From Streptomyces sp. AM 4-1-1 (GTDB taxonomy: Bacteria; Actinomycetota; Actinomycetes; Streptomycetales; Streptomycetaceae): 64,000 nucleotides of DNA. The translations under genes and the position numbers were made by a program. Below the pieces are notes generated by a model, which saw only the letters and a program-made list of their open reading frames with translations, was not told where the DNA came from and did not search any database. Location of the stretch: NCBI RefSeq assembly GCF_029167625.1, contig NZ_CP119145.1, positions 3,224,001-3,288,000 on the forward strand, read 5' to 3'. Every line of letters begins with the position of its first letter. Positions within the stretch are counted from its first letter, which is position 1. Below, piece after piece: positions 33,994-42,839 of this stretch.

Positions 33994-35307
33994 TCAGCCC
34001 TTGTCGGGGGCGGGGCGGGGGTCGACGGGGTGGACGGTGGGGCAGTACCGCCGCCAGCTGTCGAGGAACTTGTTGCGCGTGTAGCCCTTGCGTTGTGTTC
34101 CGTCGGCCATCCGGACGTTGCCCGGCCTGACGTCGAAGTCCCGCAGCAGCCTGCCTAGATCACGGGCGTTCAGCCCCCCGCGACCCCACTCCGCCCACGG
34201 GCCTTCGGGGTCCTGGCGCAGGTGGTGGAGGAGGTCTTCGGTGGACAGGCTGTCCACCTCGCGCTGGGCGGCGAAGATCCGGCGGATGTCGGCGAGGATC
34301 CGTGCGCCGCCGGGGTGGTCCTCCTCGGCTGCCACTTCGGCGGCGACCATCCGCGCGCATGCCACTCGGGCCCGGCGCGGCCAGGGACCCCCGGCCAGCT
34401 CGGCGACGATCACCAGGGGCTCCCAGGTGTCGGCGGCGCGGTCTTCGACCGGCATATCCGGCTCAAGGATCGCTGCCTCCTCCAGAAGCGGCCTGGCCCA
34501 CGCGTTGATCCGGTCGCGCAGGTCGTGCAGGGCAGGGATGTCACGGCGGGAGCGGAAGGGCTTCACCTTCTCCCCCTCCGCCCGCCGACGCATCCGGATC
34601 ACGACCGACCGGTCCATGACCGTGTCGGGCAGGTCGCCGATCCCCGCGATGGCCGCCATGGCGAAGGTGGCGAACTTGTGCGGGGTGTGGTCGTTACCGA
34701 CGACCCGCGTCACGTAACGCCCGCGCTGATGACCGGCGTTGAGCAGGCCACGCGTCTCCTCGTTCCGCTCCGCCTGCTTCGGCGTACCGAAGATGGTGTC
34801 CGCCTCGTCCACCAGAAGCGTCGGCGGCTCCTCCTCGGTGATCGAGCGGAAGATCGCCGCAGGCGTGGTGTTGATCGTCAGCATCGGCTCGTGGACCGTC
34901 TCGGTCAGCACGTCCAGGAGCCGCGACTTACCGCACCGTTTGGCCGGCCCCACCACCGCCAGGCGCGGCGCGTGCTGCCACGCGGGCTGGAGGTGCGTAG
35001 CTACCACCCACAACGTGATTGCATCCAGCGCCTCCGCTGACGGCGGGATCACGAACTGGGCTATCTGGGCATGCAGTGCATCCAGCAGCGCGGAGCCCTG
35101 CGTCGACTCCGCATCAGGCATGTTCTCCAGCCCGCTCGATGCTGGCGCCTCAGCGGCGCCAGGCGCGGGCGCATTGCCGGTCAAGCTCGGAGCGGCGTCG
35201 TCAGGCTGCGCGGCGGACAGATGGGCACCAGGCCGACCAGGGATTGCGGTGGGGGGCCAGCTCGCCTTGGCGGGCTCGGAATAGCCTTTGGGGTTCTCGG
35301 GTTCCAC
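33994..35307 (-). CDS. DUF3631-domain ATPase of the element
   Basis: 437 residues. A Pro/Ala-rich N-terminus is followed by a P-loop ATPase with Walker A GPAKRCGKSRLLD and Walker B TLLVDEADTIFG, then the DUF3631 region (GNDHTPHKFATFAMAAIAGI, LPDTVMDRSVVIRMRRR) and a C-terminal winged-helix-like part. These proteins occur in the replication/maintenance block of actinomycete integrative elements. GTG 35307 has GAGGAG 7 bases upstream. The helicase-like role is inferred from the fold. Confidence 0.88.
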   Translation of the reverse strand: MEPENPKGYSEPAKASWPPTAIPGRPGAHLSAAQPDDAAPSLTGNAPAPGAAEAPASSGLENMPDAESTQGSALLDALHAQIAQFVIPPSAEALDAITLWVVATHLQPAWQHAPRLAVVGPAKRCGKSRLLDVLTETVHEPMLTINTTPAAIFRSITEEEPPTLLVDEADTIFGTPKQAERNEETRGLLNAGHQRGRYVTRVVGNDHTPHKFATFAMAAIAGIGDLPDTVMDRSVVIRMRRRAEGEKVKPFRSRRDIPALHDLRDRINAWARPLLEEAAILEPDMPVEDRAADTWEPLVIVAELAGGPWPRRARVACARMVAAEVAAEEDHPGGARILADIRRIFAAQREVDSLSTEDLLHHLRQDPEGPWAEWGRGGLNARDLGRLLRDFDVRPGNVRMADGTQRKGYTRNKFLDSWRRYCPTVHPVDPRPAPDKG

Positions 35308-35540
35308 TGGGCAGCTCCTCGTCTGGCGGTGGCGGGCTCGCCCGCCCATTCCGCCGGGTCGGTTCTCATCGGATCGCTGGGGAGTTATGGGGCCTCCGGC
35401 GTTGCACCGCCGGGGGCTCTCCCCCTTCCCGCAGGCACTGGGGTACCGCGAGGGAACACGGACAGTACGGTCGCGCCCGTCCACAGTCCAGCGTTTCTGT
35501 GTCAGCTCAGCGCAGAACCCTTTGCTACGCTCCCGGCCTC

Positions 35541-35771
35541 TCATGCGGCCAGGCCCAACAGGATCAGCAGATCCGCAGTCACGACCCGATAGGCGCTGCC
35601 CAACCGGAGGACCTTGCACGGGTACGCGCCGCGCTTCGCCAGTTCGTACCCCTTGCTCCGCCCGAGCCCCAGAGCACGGTTGCTGGTTTCGAGGTCAACG
35701 GCCACGGGCAGGGCGAGCAGGTCCTCACGACTCATCCCCTTCGGCGACCCCTCTGTGCTGTTTTCGCGCAT
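35541..35771 (-). CDS. Excisionase-like small HTH protein
   Basis: 76 residues with a MerR/AlpA-like winged helix: LPVAVDLETSNRALGLGRSK, then GYELAKRGAYPCKVLRLGSAYRVV. Such proteins bend DNA at att sites and favour excision. ATG 35771 has AAAGGGA upstream; a second in-frame ATG at 35735 is an alternative start. It is divergent from the XRE-integrase operon, so the shared 94-bp intergenic region is a good candidate for integration/excision control. Confidence 0.8.
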   Translation of the reverse strand: MRENSTEGSPKGMSREDLLALPVAVDLETSNRALGLGRSKGYELAKRGAYPCKVLRLGSAYRVVTADLLILLGLAA

Positions 35772-35865
35772 GCGCCATCCCTTTCGGTACAGCCGTCGGC
35801 GAACGCGGTCATCACGTCCGGCTCCAGGCAGCTACCAATCAGAATCCACAAGCTAATGTGTCTGC

Positions 35866-36546
35866 ATGACACAACGCCGTGTGGATGATGATGCGGACGA
35901 CTTCCCGGAGTGGGTGGACCGGGTCCAGGCGAACGTGGCCGGCGAAGTCCGACGCAGACGAAAGGAGATGGGGTGGAGCGCGCAGGAGCTGGCCGACCGG
36001 TGCGAGCAGCTCGGGCACCCGATCCCGCGCAACGTGATCGCCAACATGGAGTCCGGCCGCCGGGCCAGCCTGCCGCTGGTGGACGTGCTGGTGCTGGCCG
36101 CTGCCCTCGAGACGTACCCGGCCTGCCTCATCTTCCCGGTCGGCTACGTCGACCAGACCCAGGAACTCCCCTTCGAGCGGCTCGTGCCGACTTGGGACGC
36201 CCTGCGACGCTTCACCGGCGAGCAGGAGGTGCTGGGGCACGATGCCGGCCTAGTGCCCGACTTCGAGGCGCACGCCAGCCTCGTAGGGACGTCCCTGGCT
36301 GCACTCGACGAAGAAGAGCAGGCACGCTTCGCGGCCAGGACGGCAACGAGCCGCGCCCAGCAGGAAGAGGCCGAACGCAGGCGGACCGCGTACGCCGACC
36401 AAGCCGTCTCGGCCAAGTACAAGCTCCGGTACCTCCGTCGCGAGCTCCGCGAAGACGGAGCCATTCCACCCGATCTCCCGCCCGCACTCCACGACGTCGA
36501 CCCGCCCGAATGGGTCCCCGATACCACCACGGAGGAACGCCCTTGA
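35866..36546 (+). CDS. XRE-family regulator preceding the integrase
   Basis: 226 residues. The HTH lies at about residues 24-75 (VRRRRKEMGWSAQELADRC, HPIPRNVIANMESGRR), followed by a helical region with a coiled coil (EEEQARFAARTATSRAQQEE) and an acidic C-terminus. Its TGA overlaps the integrase TTG by 4 bases, so the two are co-expressed. It probably represses or times integrase/excisionase expression. Confidence 0.88.
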   Translation: MTQRRVDDDADDFPEWVDRVQANVAGEVRRRRKEMGWSAQELADRCEQLGHPIPRNVIANMESGRRASLPLVDVLVLAAALETYPACLIFPVGYVDQTQELPFERLVPTWDALRRFTGEQEVLGHDAGLVPDFEAHASLVGTSLAALDEEEQARFAARTATSRAQQEEAERRRTAYADQAVSAKYKLRYLRRELREDGAIPPDLPPALHDVDPPEWVPDTTTEERP

Positions 36547-38156
36547 AGGGATCCACCCACCGCCGCTGCTACTGCCGAGACGCCGAGACCGGCAAGCCGC
36601 TCGGCAAGAGGTGCCCCAAGCTCGCCAGCCGCAAGCATGGCTCCTACTCCATACGCCAGGAGCTCCCGCCCCGAGCCGACGGAACCCGCCGCTCCTTCAA
36701 CCGCGCCGGCTACGAGACGTTGAAGGCTGCGCAAAGCGATCTGGACCACGTGCGGGCCCTCATCGCCATCGCGGACTCGGACGATGATCACGACCTCGAC
36801 CGGATCGCGGAGTTGCTCGAACAGGTCGCCGATGAGAAAGCTCCCCTGCCCGACATCGAGGACACCCGCAGGCGGTTCAGGGCGGGCTTGGACCTGATCG
36901 GACGGCGCACGGTGGGTGAGTGGCTCGATCAGTGGCTTACTGCGAAGAAGTCACGGAAGACGACACTCAACGGGTACGCCTCTCACATCCGCGTCCACCT
37001 GAAGCCCCGCATCGGCCATGTCCGCCTCGACCGTCTCAACGTCGGCCACCTGGTGGAGATGTACGACGGCATAGCCGACGCCAACGAGGTGATCCAGGCG
37101 GAGAACCTCGAACGGCGCGAGCAGATCGCCAGGTGCAAGCCCAGCAGGCCGGGCCGTCCCGTCGCCTCCGAACAGGCACTGCTCGCCGTCGAACGGGCGA
37201 AGCTCGCCGAGATGAAGCCGTTCCGGAAGATCACCGGCCCAGCCACGCAGCAGAGCATCCGGCGCACACTGCGAGCTGCCCTGAACGCGGCAATAGCCCA
37301 GCAGTACATCACCTTCAACCCGGCCTCCCACGTCGAGCTGGAATCCGGCAAGCGCCCGAAGCCGCTCCTCTGGACTGCGCAGCGGGTGGAGCGCTGGCGA
37401 GCCACGGGTGAGCTGCCTTCGCCGGTGATGGTCTGGACGCCGGCGCAGTTCGGAACGTTCCTGGACGCAGCCGAATCCGACCGGCTCTATGTGCTCTTCC
37501 ACCTCGTGGGTACCCGCGGTCTTCGCAGGGGCGAGGCGGTTGGCCAGAACTGGACCGATGTCGACCTGGACGCCGGCCTCATCACACCGGCCAAAGAGAT
37601 CGTGGTCGACGGCTGGGATCCGTACGAATCCGCCCCCAAGACGGATGGCAGCGCCGGGACGATCGCCCTGGACAGCGTCAACGTCGCTCTCCTGCGGGAG
37701 CACCACAAGGCCATGCTGGAAGCCCGGGAGAAGTGGGACACCGCTTGGAAGGAGACCGGCAAGGTCTTCACTCGCGAGGACGGATCCTGGCTGCACCCGG
37801 AGACGGTCTCCGAGACGTTCAGGCGCATCCTCGCCACCACGGAACTGCCGCCCATCACCCTGCGCGATCTACGCCACGTTGCGGCCACCCTCACCCATGG
37901 CGGGGGCGGCGACCTGCACACGATCAAGGAGACCCTGCGGCACTCCACAATCACGCTGACCTCTGACACGTACACGAGCCTGCTGCCCGAGGTCGACAAG
38001 GCCGCCGCTGAGGCAGCCGCCGCTCTGGTGCCCCGTGCCCGTAAAGCCCCCTCTGTAGCACCTGCTGTCGGGCCGTCCGCTCACGCATCGCTCACGCAGG
38101 AGGCCAGGGAAGACGAAGCGCCCCGACCAGCCGGAGCCGATCGAGGCGCTAAGTAG
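36543..38156 (+). CDS. Site-specific tyrosine recombinase (integrase)
   Basis: 537 residues. An Arm/SAM-like N-terminal domain (TVGEWLDQWLTAKKSRKTTL) precedes the catalytic domain, with Arg in VGTRGLRRGEAVG, the box ITLRDLRHVAATL, and HSTITLTSDTYTSLLP carrying the His and nucleophilic Tyr. The usual H-x-x-R box reads R-D-L-R here, a variant I associate with actinobacterial element integrases. Start is TTG 36543 with GGAGG 9 bases upstream, overlapping the XRE stop. It ends 31 bases from attR and would recombine within the 47-bp tRNA-Lys sequence. Confidence 0.93.
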   Translation: MKGSTHRRCYCRDAETGKPLGKRCPKLASRKHGSYSIRQELPPRADGTRRSFNRAGYETLKAAQSDLDHVRALIAIADSDDDHDLDRIAELLEQVADEKAPLPDIEDTRRRFRAGLDLIGRRTVGEWLDQWLTAKKSRKTTLNGYASHIRVHLKPRIGHVRLDRLNVGHLVEMYDGIADANEVIQAENLERREQIARCKPSRPGRPVASEQALLAVERAKLAEMKPFRKITGPATQQSIRRTLRAALNAAIAQQYITFNPASHVELESGKRPKPLLWTAQRVERWRATGELPSPVMVWTPAQFGTFLDAAESDRLYVLFHLVGTRGLRRGEAVGQNWTDVDLDAGLITPAKEIVVDGWDPYESAPKTDGSAGTIALDSVNVALLREHHKAMLEAREKWDTAWKETGKVFTREDGSWLHPETVSETFRRILATTELPPITLRDLRHVAATLTHGGGGDLHTIKETLRHSTITLTSDTYTSLLPEVDKAAAEAAAALVPRARKAPSVAPAVGPSAHASLTQEAREDEAPRPAGADRGAK

Positions 38157-38187
38157 CAGGTCAAAGGGGTTTCCCCTCCCTGCACCA

Positions 38188-38234
38188 GGTAGGCCGTGTG
38201 GGACTCGAACCCACAACCAACGGATTAAAAGTCC
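38188..38234 (-). repeat. attR: 47-bp repeat within tRNA-Lys
   Basis: Identical to 12195-12241. It covers the 3' 45 bases of the intact tRNA-Lys plus two bases, so integration preserves the tRNA sequence. Confidence 0.95.
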
Positions 38235-38263
38235 GCTGCTCTGACCAATTGAGCTAACGGCCC
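38190..38263 (-). tRNA. tRNA-Lys (TTT)
   Basis: 74-nt cloverleaf on the minus strand with anticodon TTT. Acceptor stem GGGCCGT pairs with ACGGCCT (G1-T72 wobble), and the T-arm GTGGG/CCCAC is perfect. CCA is not encoded. Integration site of the element. Confidence 0.95.
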
Positions 38264-38520
38264 CCGATGAATCACCCCCCGAGCATAGCTCGCCGGGGCC
38301 CGGCATCCGATCCGGTATCCGTGACCGGGCTCGAAATGGGGTTCTCGGGTGGGTCGGTGGGAACAGCCAGGGAGTGTGCGGTTCCGGGCTCTCGGGTGTT
38401 GAGCGGGGCGCCGGGCCGGGCGCTTCCCCGTGCGCCCACCCGGTCCGAGCGCTCGGGCCCCGTGCGGAGCGCGGGCGTATCGGGACCCTCGCGCCCGTTC
38501 CGCCGGGACCGGTCGGTACC

Positions 38521-38565
38521 ACCAGGGCCCGTACGTCACCGAGTCGGTGGCGTACGGGCCCTGGT
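38521..38565. terminator. Long stem-loop terminator downstream of the DEAD-box gene
   Basis: 15-bp perfect outer stem (38521-38535 with 38551-38565) plus an inner 5-bp stem CACCG/CGGTG. It lies 56 bases beyond the helicase stop, between it and the tRNA. Confidence 0.75.
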
Positions 38566-38620
38566 GGTCGGTCAGTCAACCAGGCTGTGGTCAACCGGGC
38601 TGTGTTCAGCCGCGCTGTGG

Positions 38621-41143
38621 TCAGCCGTTGCGCTTCCAGCGCGGCTTGTCGTCGCGGCGGCCGAAGGAGCCGGTGCTGGTGCCGGTACCGGTGCTCCGGT
38701 GGTCGTCGCGGCGGCCGGTCGGACGGTCGCTGCCGCCCGAGCGGAAGCCGCCGGAGGGACGGTCGTCGCGGCGGTCGCGGTTGAACGGGCGGTCGCTGCC
38801 ACCGGAACGGAAGCCGCCGGAGGGACGCTCGTCACGACGGTCGCGGTTGAACGCCGGACGGTCATTGTCACGACGCTCGAAAGAACGACCACCACGCTCA
38901 TCACGACGGTCACCACCCGAGCGGAAACCACCGGACGGACGCTCATCACGACGGTCACGGTTGAACGCCGGACGGTCATTGTCACGACGCTCGAAAGAAC
39001 GACCACCACGCTCATCACGACGGTCACCACCCGAGCGGAAACCACCGGACGGACGCTCATCACGACGGTCACGGTTGAACGCCGGACGGTCATTGTCACG
39101 ACGCTCGAAAGAACGACCACCACGCTCATCACGACGGTCACCACCCGAGCGGAAACCACCCGAGGGGCGCTCATCACGACGGTCGTTGCCGCCGCGGTAA
39201 CCACCACGGTCGCCGCCGCGGTCGTCGCGACGCTGCTCCTTGCGCTCGAAGTTGCCGCGGTCGTCACGGCGCTCGACGCGGGCGGCGGGCTGCTCCGGCA
39301 CGGACGCGGTCACGGCCACGAGCGCCGCCTCGGCCTCGGCGGCCACCTCGGCCACCGCTGCCTCCGGGTCCTCGCCCCGCTCGCGAGCGGCGCGGGCGAC
39401 CAGGCGGTCGGCCTCCTGGCGCAGCTCGCCGGCGCGGCGCTGTGCCCGCTCCAGCTGCTTGACCAGTTCGGCGGCCTCGCGCTCGGCCTGCTTGGCCGCG
39501 TTGTTCGCGGAGTCGGCCTGCACCTCGGTGAGCGAACGCGCACCGGTGATCTCGGCGACCTCCGGCTCGAAGACGCCCGCACCGCCCACGATGTGGCGCG
39601 AGGCGTCGACGCCCGCGTCCTCCATCAGGCGGAAGATCTGGCGGCGCTGGTGCGGGAGCGCCAGCGAGACGACGACACCGGACTTGCCGGCACGGGCGGT
39701 ACGGCCCGAGCGGTGCAGGTAGTCCTTGTGGTCGCCGGCCGGGTCCACGTTCAGGACCAGGTCGATGCCGTCGACGTGGATGCCTCGGGCGGCGACGTCG
39801 GTCGCGACCAGCGCGTTGACGTAACCGTCCTTGAAGTCGGCCAGCACACGGGTACGAGCGCCCTGCGTCATGCCGCCGTGCAGCGCGTCGGCCTTCACGC
39901 CGGACTCGACCAGCTGCTCGGCGATGCGGTCGGCGCCCAGCTGGGTGCGCACGAAGATGATCGTGCGGCCCTTGCGGGCGGCGATGGCGGAGGTGACCGG
40001 CGCCTTGTCCTTGGGCTTCACGACGAGCACGTGGTGCGTCATCGTCGTGACGTTGCCCTGGGCGCTGTCGACCTCGTGGCTGACCGGGTTGTTCAGGTAG
40101 CGCTTGACGAGCGTGCCGATCTCGTTCTCCATCGTCGCGGAGAAGAGCATGCGCTGGCCGCCACCGGGGATCTGGTCGAGCAGCTCGGTGACCTCGGGCA
40201 GGAAGCCCAGGTCGGACATCTGGTCGGCCTCGTCGAGGACGGCGACCTGGACGTTCTCCAGGGAGCAGGCGCCACGGTTGATGATGTCGCGCAGTCGGCC
40301 CGGGGTGGCGACGAGGACGTCGACACCGCGCTCCAGCGCGTAGATCTGGTTGCCCATCGACGTACCGCCGCAGACGACCTTCATCTTCAGGCCGAGCACG
40401 TCGCCGTACGGCTGGAGGGCGTCCGCGACCTGCATCGCGAGCTCACGGGTCGGGGTGAGGATGATGCCGCGCGGCTTCTTCTTCTCGGTGTAGCCGCCGG
40501 ACAGCGTGGCCAGCAGCGGCAGACCGAAGGAGAGGGTCTTGCCGGAACCGGTGCGGCCGCGGCCCAGGATGTCCTTGCCGGCCAAGGCGTCCGGGATGGT
40601 CGCGGCCTGGATCGGGAAGGGCGCGGTGACGCCGTTCTGGGCGAGCTTGCGGACGATGCCGTCGGGCAGGCCCAGTTCACCGAAGGTCGGACCGGTGGGC
40701 TCGGCGGGGGCGGCGGCCTCGATGGGCTCGTCGTCCTCGATCACGGCCTCTACGGACTCGTCGTCCTCGGCCGCGACCTTCACGGGCTCGTCGTCCTGCT
40801 CGGCCTCGACAGTCTCGGGAGCGCTCTCGACGACCTCGGACACGGTCTTCGGCTCCACGAGCTCGGACACGGTCTTCGGCTCGACAGCTTCCGACACGGT
40901 CTTCGGCTCGACGGCCTCGGCGGTCTCCGGGACGGCGACAGCGGTCTCAGCGGCTTCGGTCTCGGTCGACTCGGCGGCCTCGACGGTCTCCGGGGCCGTG
41001 GCGGTCTCCGCCAGTGCCTCGTTCTCGACCTCGGACAGGACGGCCTCGATGTCGAGGATCTGCTCGCTGACGACGCTCTCGACGACGTCGGTGGTGGGGG
41101 TGTGCTCGGGCATGACGGTGTTGTCAGAACTGGAAATGGACAT
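38621..41143 (-). CDS. DEAD-box RNA helicase with RGG-like repeat tail
   Basis: 840 residues. An acidic Glu/Val/Thr-rich N-terminus (about 1-155) contains repeated EPKTVSE units. The helicase core follows: TFGELGL Q-motif region, Walker A GRTGSGKT, PTRELA, VLDEADQM (DEAD), FSATM, ATDVAARGIHVDGIDLVLN and HRSGRTARAG. The C-terminal 200 residues are Arg/Gly/Asp-rich, with three near-identical 38-residue repeats that probably bind RNA non-specifically. ATG 41143 gives MSISSSDN with GGAAGG upstream at longer than usual spacing; ATG 41113 is an alternative. Confidence 0.93.
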   Translation of the reverse strand: MSISSSDNTVMPEHTPTTDVVESVVSEQILDIEAVLSEVENEALAETATAPETVEAAESTETEAAETAVAVPETAEAVEPKTVSEAVEPKTVSELVEPKTVSEVVESAPETVEAEQDDEPVKVAAEDDESVEAVIEDDEPIEAAAPAEPTGPTFGELGLPDGIVRKLAQNGVTAPFPIQAATIPDALAGKDILGRGRTGSGKTLSFGLPLLATLSGGYTEKKKPRGIILTPTRELAMQVADALQPYGDVLGLKMKVVCGGTSMGNQIYALERGVDVLVATPGRLRDIINRGACSLENVQVAVLDEADQMSDLGFLPEVTELLDQIPGGGQRMLFSATMENEIGTLVKRYLNNPVSHEVDSAQGNVTTMTHHVLVVKPKDKAPVTSAIAARKGRTIIFVRTQLGADRIAEQLVESGVKADALHGGMTQGARTRVLADFKDGYVNALVATDVAARGIHVDGIDLVLNVDPAGDHKDYLHRSGRTARAGKSGVVVSLALPHQRRQIFRLMEDAGVDASRHIVGGAGVFEPEVAEITGARSLTEVQADSANNAAKQAEREAAELVKQLERAQRRAGELRQEADRLVARAARERGEDPEAAVAEVAAEAEAALVAVTASVPEQPAARVERRDDRGNFERKEQRRDDRGGDRGGYRGGNDRRDERPSGGFRSGGDRRDERGGRSFERRDNDRPAFNRDRRDERPSGGFRSGGDRRDERGGRSFERRDNDRPAFNRDRRDERPSGGFRSGGDRRDERGGRSFERRDNDRPAFNRDRRDERPSGGFRSGGSDRPFNRDRRDDRPSGGFRSGGSDRPTGRRDDHRSTGTGTSTGSFGRRDDKPRWKRNG
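38823..39164 (-). repeat. Three 114-bp tandem repeats in the helicase tail
   Basis: Units 38823-38936, 38937-39050 and 39051-39164 encode 38-residue RRDERPSGGF.. /RSFERRDNDRPAFN blocks. Units two and three are nearly base-identical, so copy number probably varies between strains. Confidence 0.85.
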
Positions 41144-41350
41144 GCGAAATGCGAAACCTTCCGGAGTCTCGGCACGCGCCCAAACTCCGTGAAATTCGCA
41201 AATCGACCGCCTCAATGCGGTCAGTCACGGCAAGGGAGAGAACGCGCCACGCGGCGCTCTTCTGGTGCGCGCCGGGCATTGGTATCAAACGATCTACCAC
41301 CATACTCACCCTCACCCCCTCAGCGCAAACCGCCCCCTCTCCCGCTGCCG

Positions 41351-41944
41351 CTACACCGGCCCCACCTGCGGTGATGCCTTCGGCTTGGTCATCGAGCCGA
41401 AGCTCTCCGGCACCCTCATCGCATCGGCGCGAAGTTGCGCGGCGGGCGAGGCGGACGGCACGGGAGAGGGCTCCGAGGGCTCCGGATCGGGTTCCGGCTC
41501 GGGGTCGGGGCCCGGCGGGTTCGGCGGGGCCGGGGTCTCGGCGGGTGGCGGTTCCGCAGGGCCGCCACGTCCCGGCTTCGGGGGCGAGGCGGAGGGCGAG
41601 GGAGCACCCTTGGTGGGCGTCGGCCCCCCGGCCCCCGGTCCCGCGCCCGGTCGCGGGTCGCCCGGAGCGGCGGAGACGGACGGCGAGCCGCCGGGACTGG
41701 GCGACGCGCCGTGCCTCCGGTCGGAGAACGCCTCGGCGCCACTGCCGCCGGCCCTGCTGTGTCCCACCCCGGACACCGTCCCGCCGTCCGGCTCCGCCGC
41801 CGCGGCCTTCGGGTCGGCCGACCGCGAGGGCGACGGATTTCCCGCGTCGTCACCGACGCTCATGCAACCCGTGGACGCGGCGAGGGTCAGCGCGGTGACG
41901 GCGGTGGCGGCTGCCCATCGGGCTGGGGCGGGGAAACGGCGCAC
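41351..41944 (-). CDS. Proline-rich putative lipoprotein
   Basis: 197 residues from GTG 41944 with GGAGG 9 bases upstream. The N-terminus MRRFPAPARW plus a hydrophobic core and lipobox AASTGC predict a lipoprotein. The mature part is almost entirely Pro/Ser/Gly/Glu, including alternating EPEPDPEP, and ends with a short conserved-looking LRADAMRVPESFGSMTKP segment. Probably a wall-spanning extended protein; no enzymatic domain. Confidence 0.7.
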   Translation of the reverse strand: MRRFPAPARWAAATAVTALTLAASTGCMSVGDDAGNPSPSRSADPKAAAAEPDGGTVSGVGHSRAGGSGAEAFSDRRHGASPSPGGSPSVSAAPGDPRPGAGPGAGGPTPTKGAPSPSASPPKPGRGGPAEPPPAETPAPPNPPGPDPEPEPDPEPSEPSPVPSASPAAQLRADAMRVPESFGSMTKPKASPQVGPV

Positions 41945-42387
41945 AGTGGCACCTCCGGGGCGCGAAGTGAGGGGGACGGGACGGCACGGAGTGGGACGAG
42001 GCGGGACGTGAAGTACGACACGAGGTGACGCGGGGCGGTACAGGGCGGTACGAGGGACACGGCCGCGCCACCAGCGGTACGGGAGGAAGAAACGCGGGCC
42101 GCGCCGTGCCCAACTCCCGATCACCCGTCAGGGACACGCCCGACACGCCCGTCACCGCCCCCGAAGCTCCCCGCCCCGCCCTCAACCCGCCCAGGAACAG
42201 GCCCAGTGCCCCGTACCGAAATTCCGTACGGGGATCGCCCGCCACCAGGCCCCCGCCGCGTCCACGCCCAGGTCCCGTCCGCGCCTCGGCCCCGGCCCCG
42301 GCCAGACTCGGCTCGACGCCCCGCCCCGCCCCGCCGGACGCCCACCTCACCCGTACCACCCGCCATTCCTCACCCACCCGTCACCTG
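41945..42387. other. No supportable gene (443 bp)
   Basis: Very GC-rich, Pro/Arg-coding in all frames, without ribosome-binding sites. It separates the lipoprotein start from the zincin stop. Confidence 0.5.
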
Positions 42388-42738
42388 TCACCCGTACCCG
42401 AGCGCGTGCAGCCTCTCGTCGTCGATGCCGAAGTGGTGGGCGATCTCATGGACGACTGTGATCTCGGTCTCGGCGACGACGTCCTCGCGGGTCTCGCACA
42501 TCCGCAGGGTCGGCCCCCGGTAGATGGTGATCCGGTCCGGCAGCACGCCCGCGTACCACTCACCGCGATCGGTCAGAGGGGTCCCCTCGTAGAGCCCCAG
42601 CAGTTCTGGTTCGCCCGGTTCCGGTTCGTCCTCGACGAACACGGCGACGTTGTCCATCAGCCGGGTCAGTTCCGGCGGGATTCGGTCCAGGGCCTCGGCA
42701 ACCTGCTCTTCGAACTCTTCGCGCGTCATCTCCAGCAC
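42388..42738 (-). CDS. Zincin-like metallopeptidase (DUF1025 family)
   Basis: 116 residues. The conserved VVHEIAHHFGIDDERL contains the HExxH zinc site near the C-terminus, and MTREEFEEQVAEALDRIP near the start is typical of this small family. Its substrate is not established. The GTG at 42738 gives MLEM; the ATG three codons later is possible. Confidence 0.88.
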   Translation of the reverse strand: MLEMTREEFEEQVAEALDRIPPELTRLMDNVAVFVEDEPEPGEPELLGLYEGTPLTDRGEWYAGVLPDRITIYRGPTLRMCETREDVVAETEITVVHEIAHHFGIDDERLHALGYG

Positions 42739-42839
42739 CCGGCCATTGTCCCGTACCGCCGCCCCGAAGGACCGGCCCGCGAGCCCGGTCCGCGAGCCCG
42801 GTCCGCATGCTTGCCCCCGCGCCGGGGCATACGCGCCGC

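Larger units (their letters stand above)
12195..38234. mobile_element. Integrative mobilizable element in tRNA-Lys(TTT), ~26 kb
   Basis: Bounded by 47-bp perfect direct repeats (12195-12241 and 38188-38234), with the intact tRNA-Lys at the right end. The integrase (36543-38156) ends 31 bases from attR, preceded by an XRE regulator and divergent from a small HTH protein typical of excisionases. Further modules are a DUF3631 ATPase, a DUF2637 Spd-like membrane protein, and MobC plus relaxase. No FtsK/TraB-type translocase is seen, so autonomous transfer is doubtful. Cargo includes a lactococcin-972-type bacteriocin cassette. Four insertion sequences (three IS3-type, one IS630) lie inside. Confidence 0.9.

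Noticed and set aside
33747..34130. 127-codon plus-strand frame between the Spd-like and DUF3631 genes
   Set aside because: Overlaps the 3' end of the DUF3631 gene antisense and has no recognisable features.
38823..39164. CRISPR-like array
   Set aside because: The repeats are 114 bp, contiguous without spacers and in frame with the helicase; no other repeat-spacer pattern exists in the window.
38267..41374. Plus-strand frame of about 1035 codons opposite the DEAD-box gene
   Set aside because: Val/Thr/Arg low-complexity sequence produced by reading the helicase repeats backwards.
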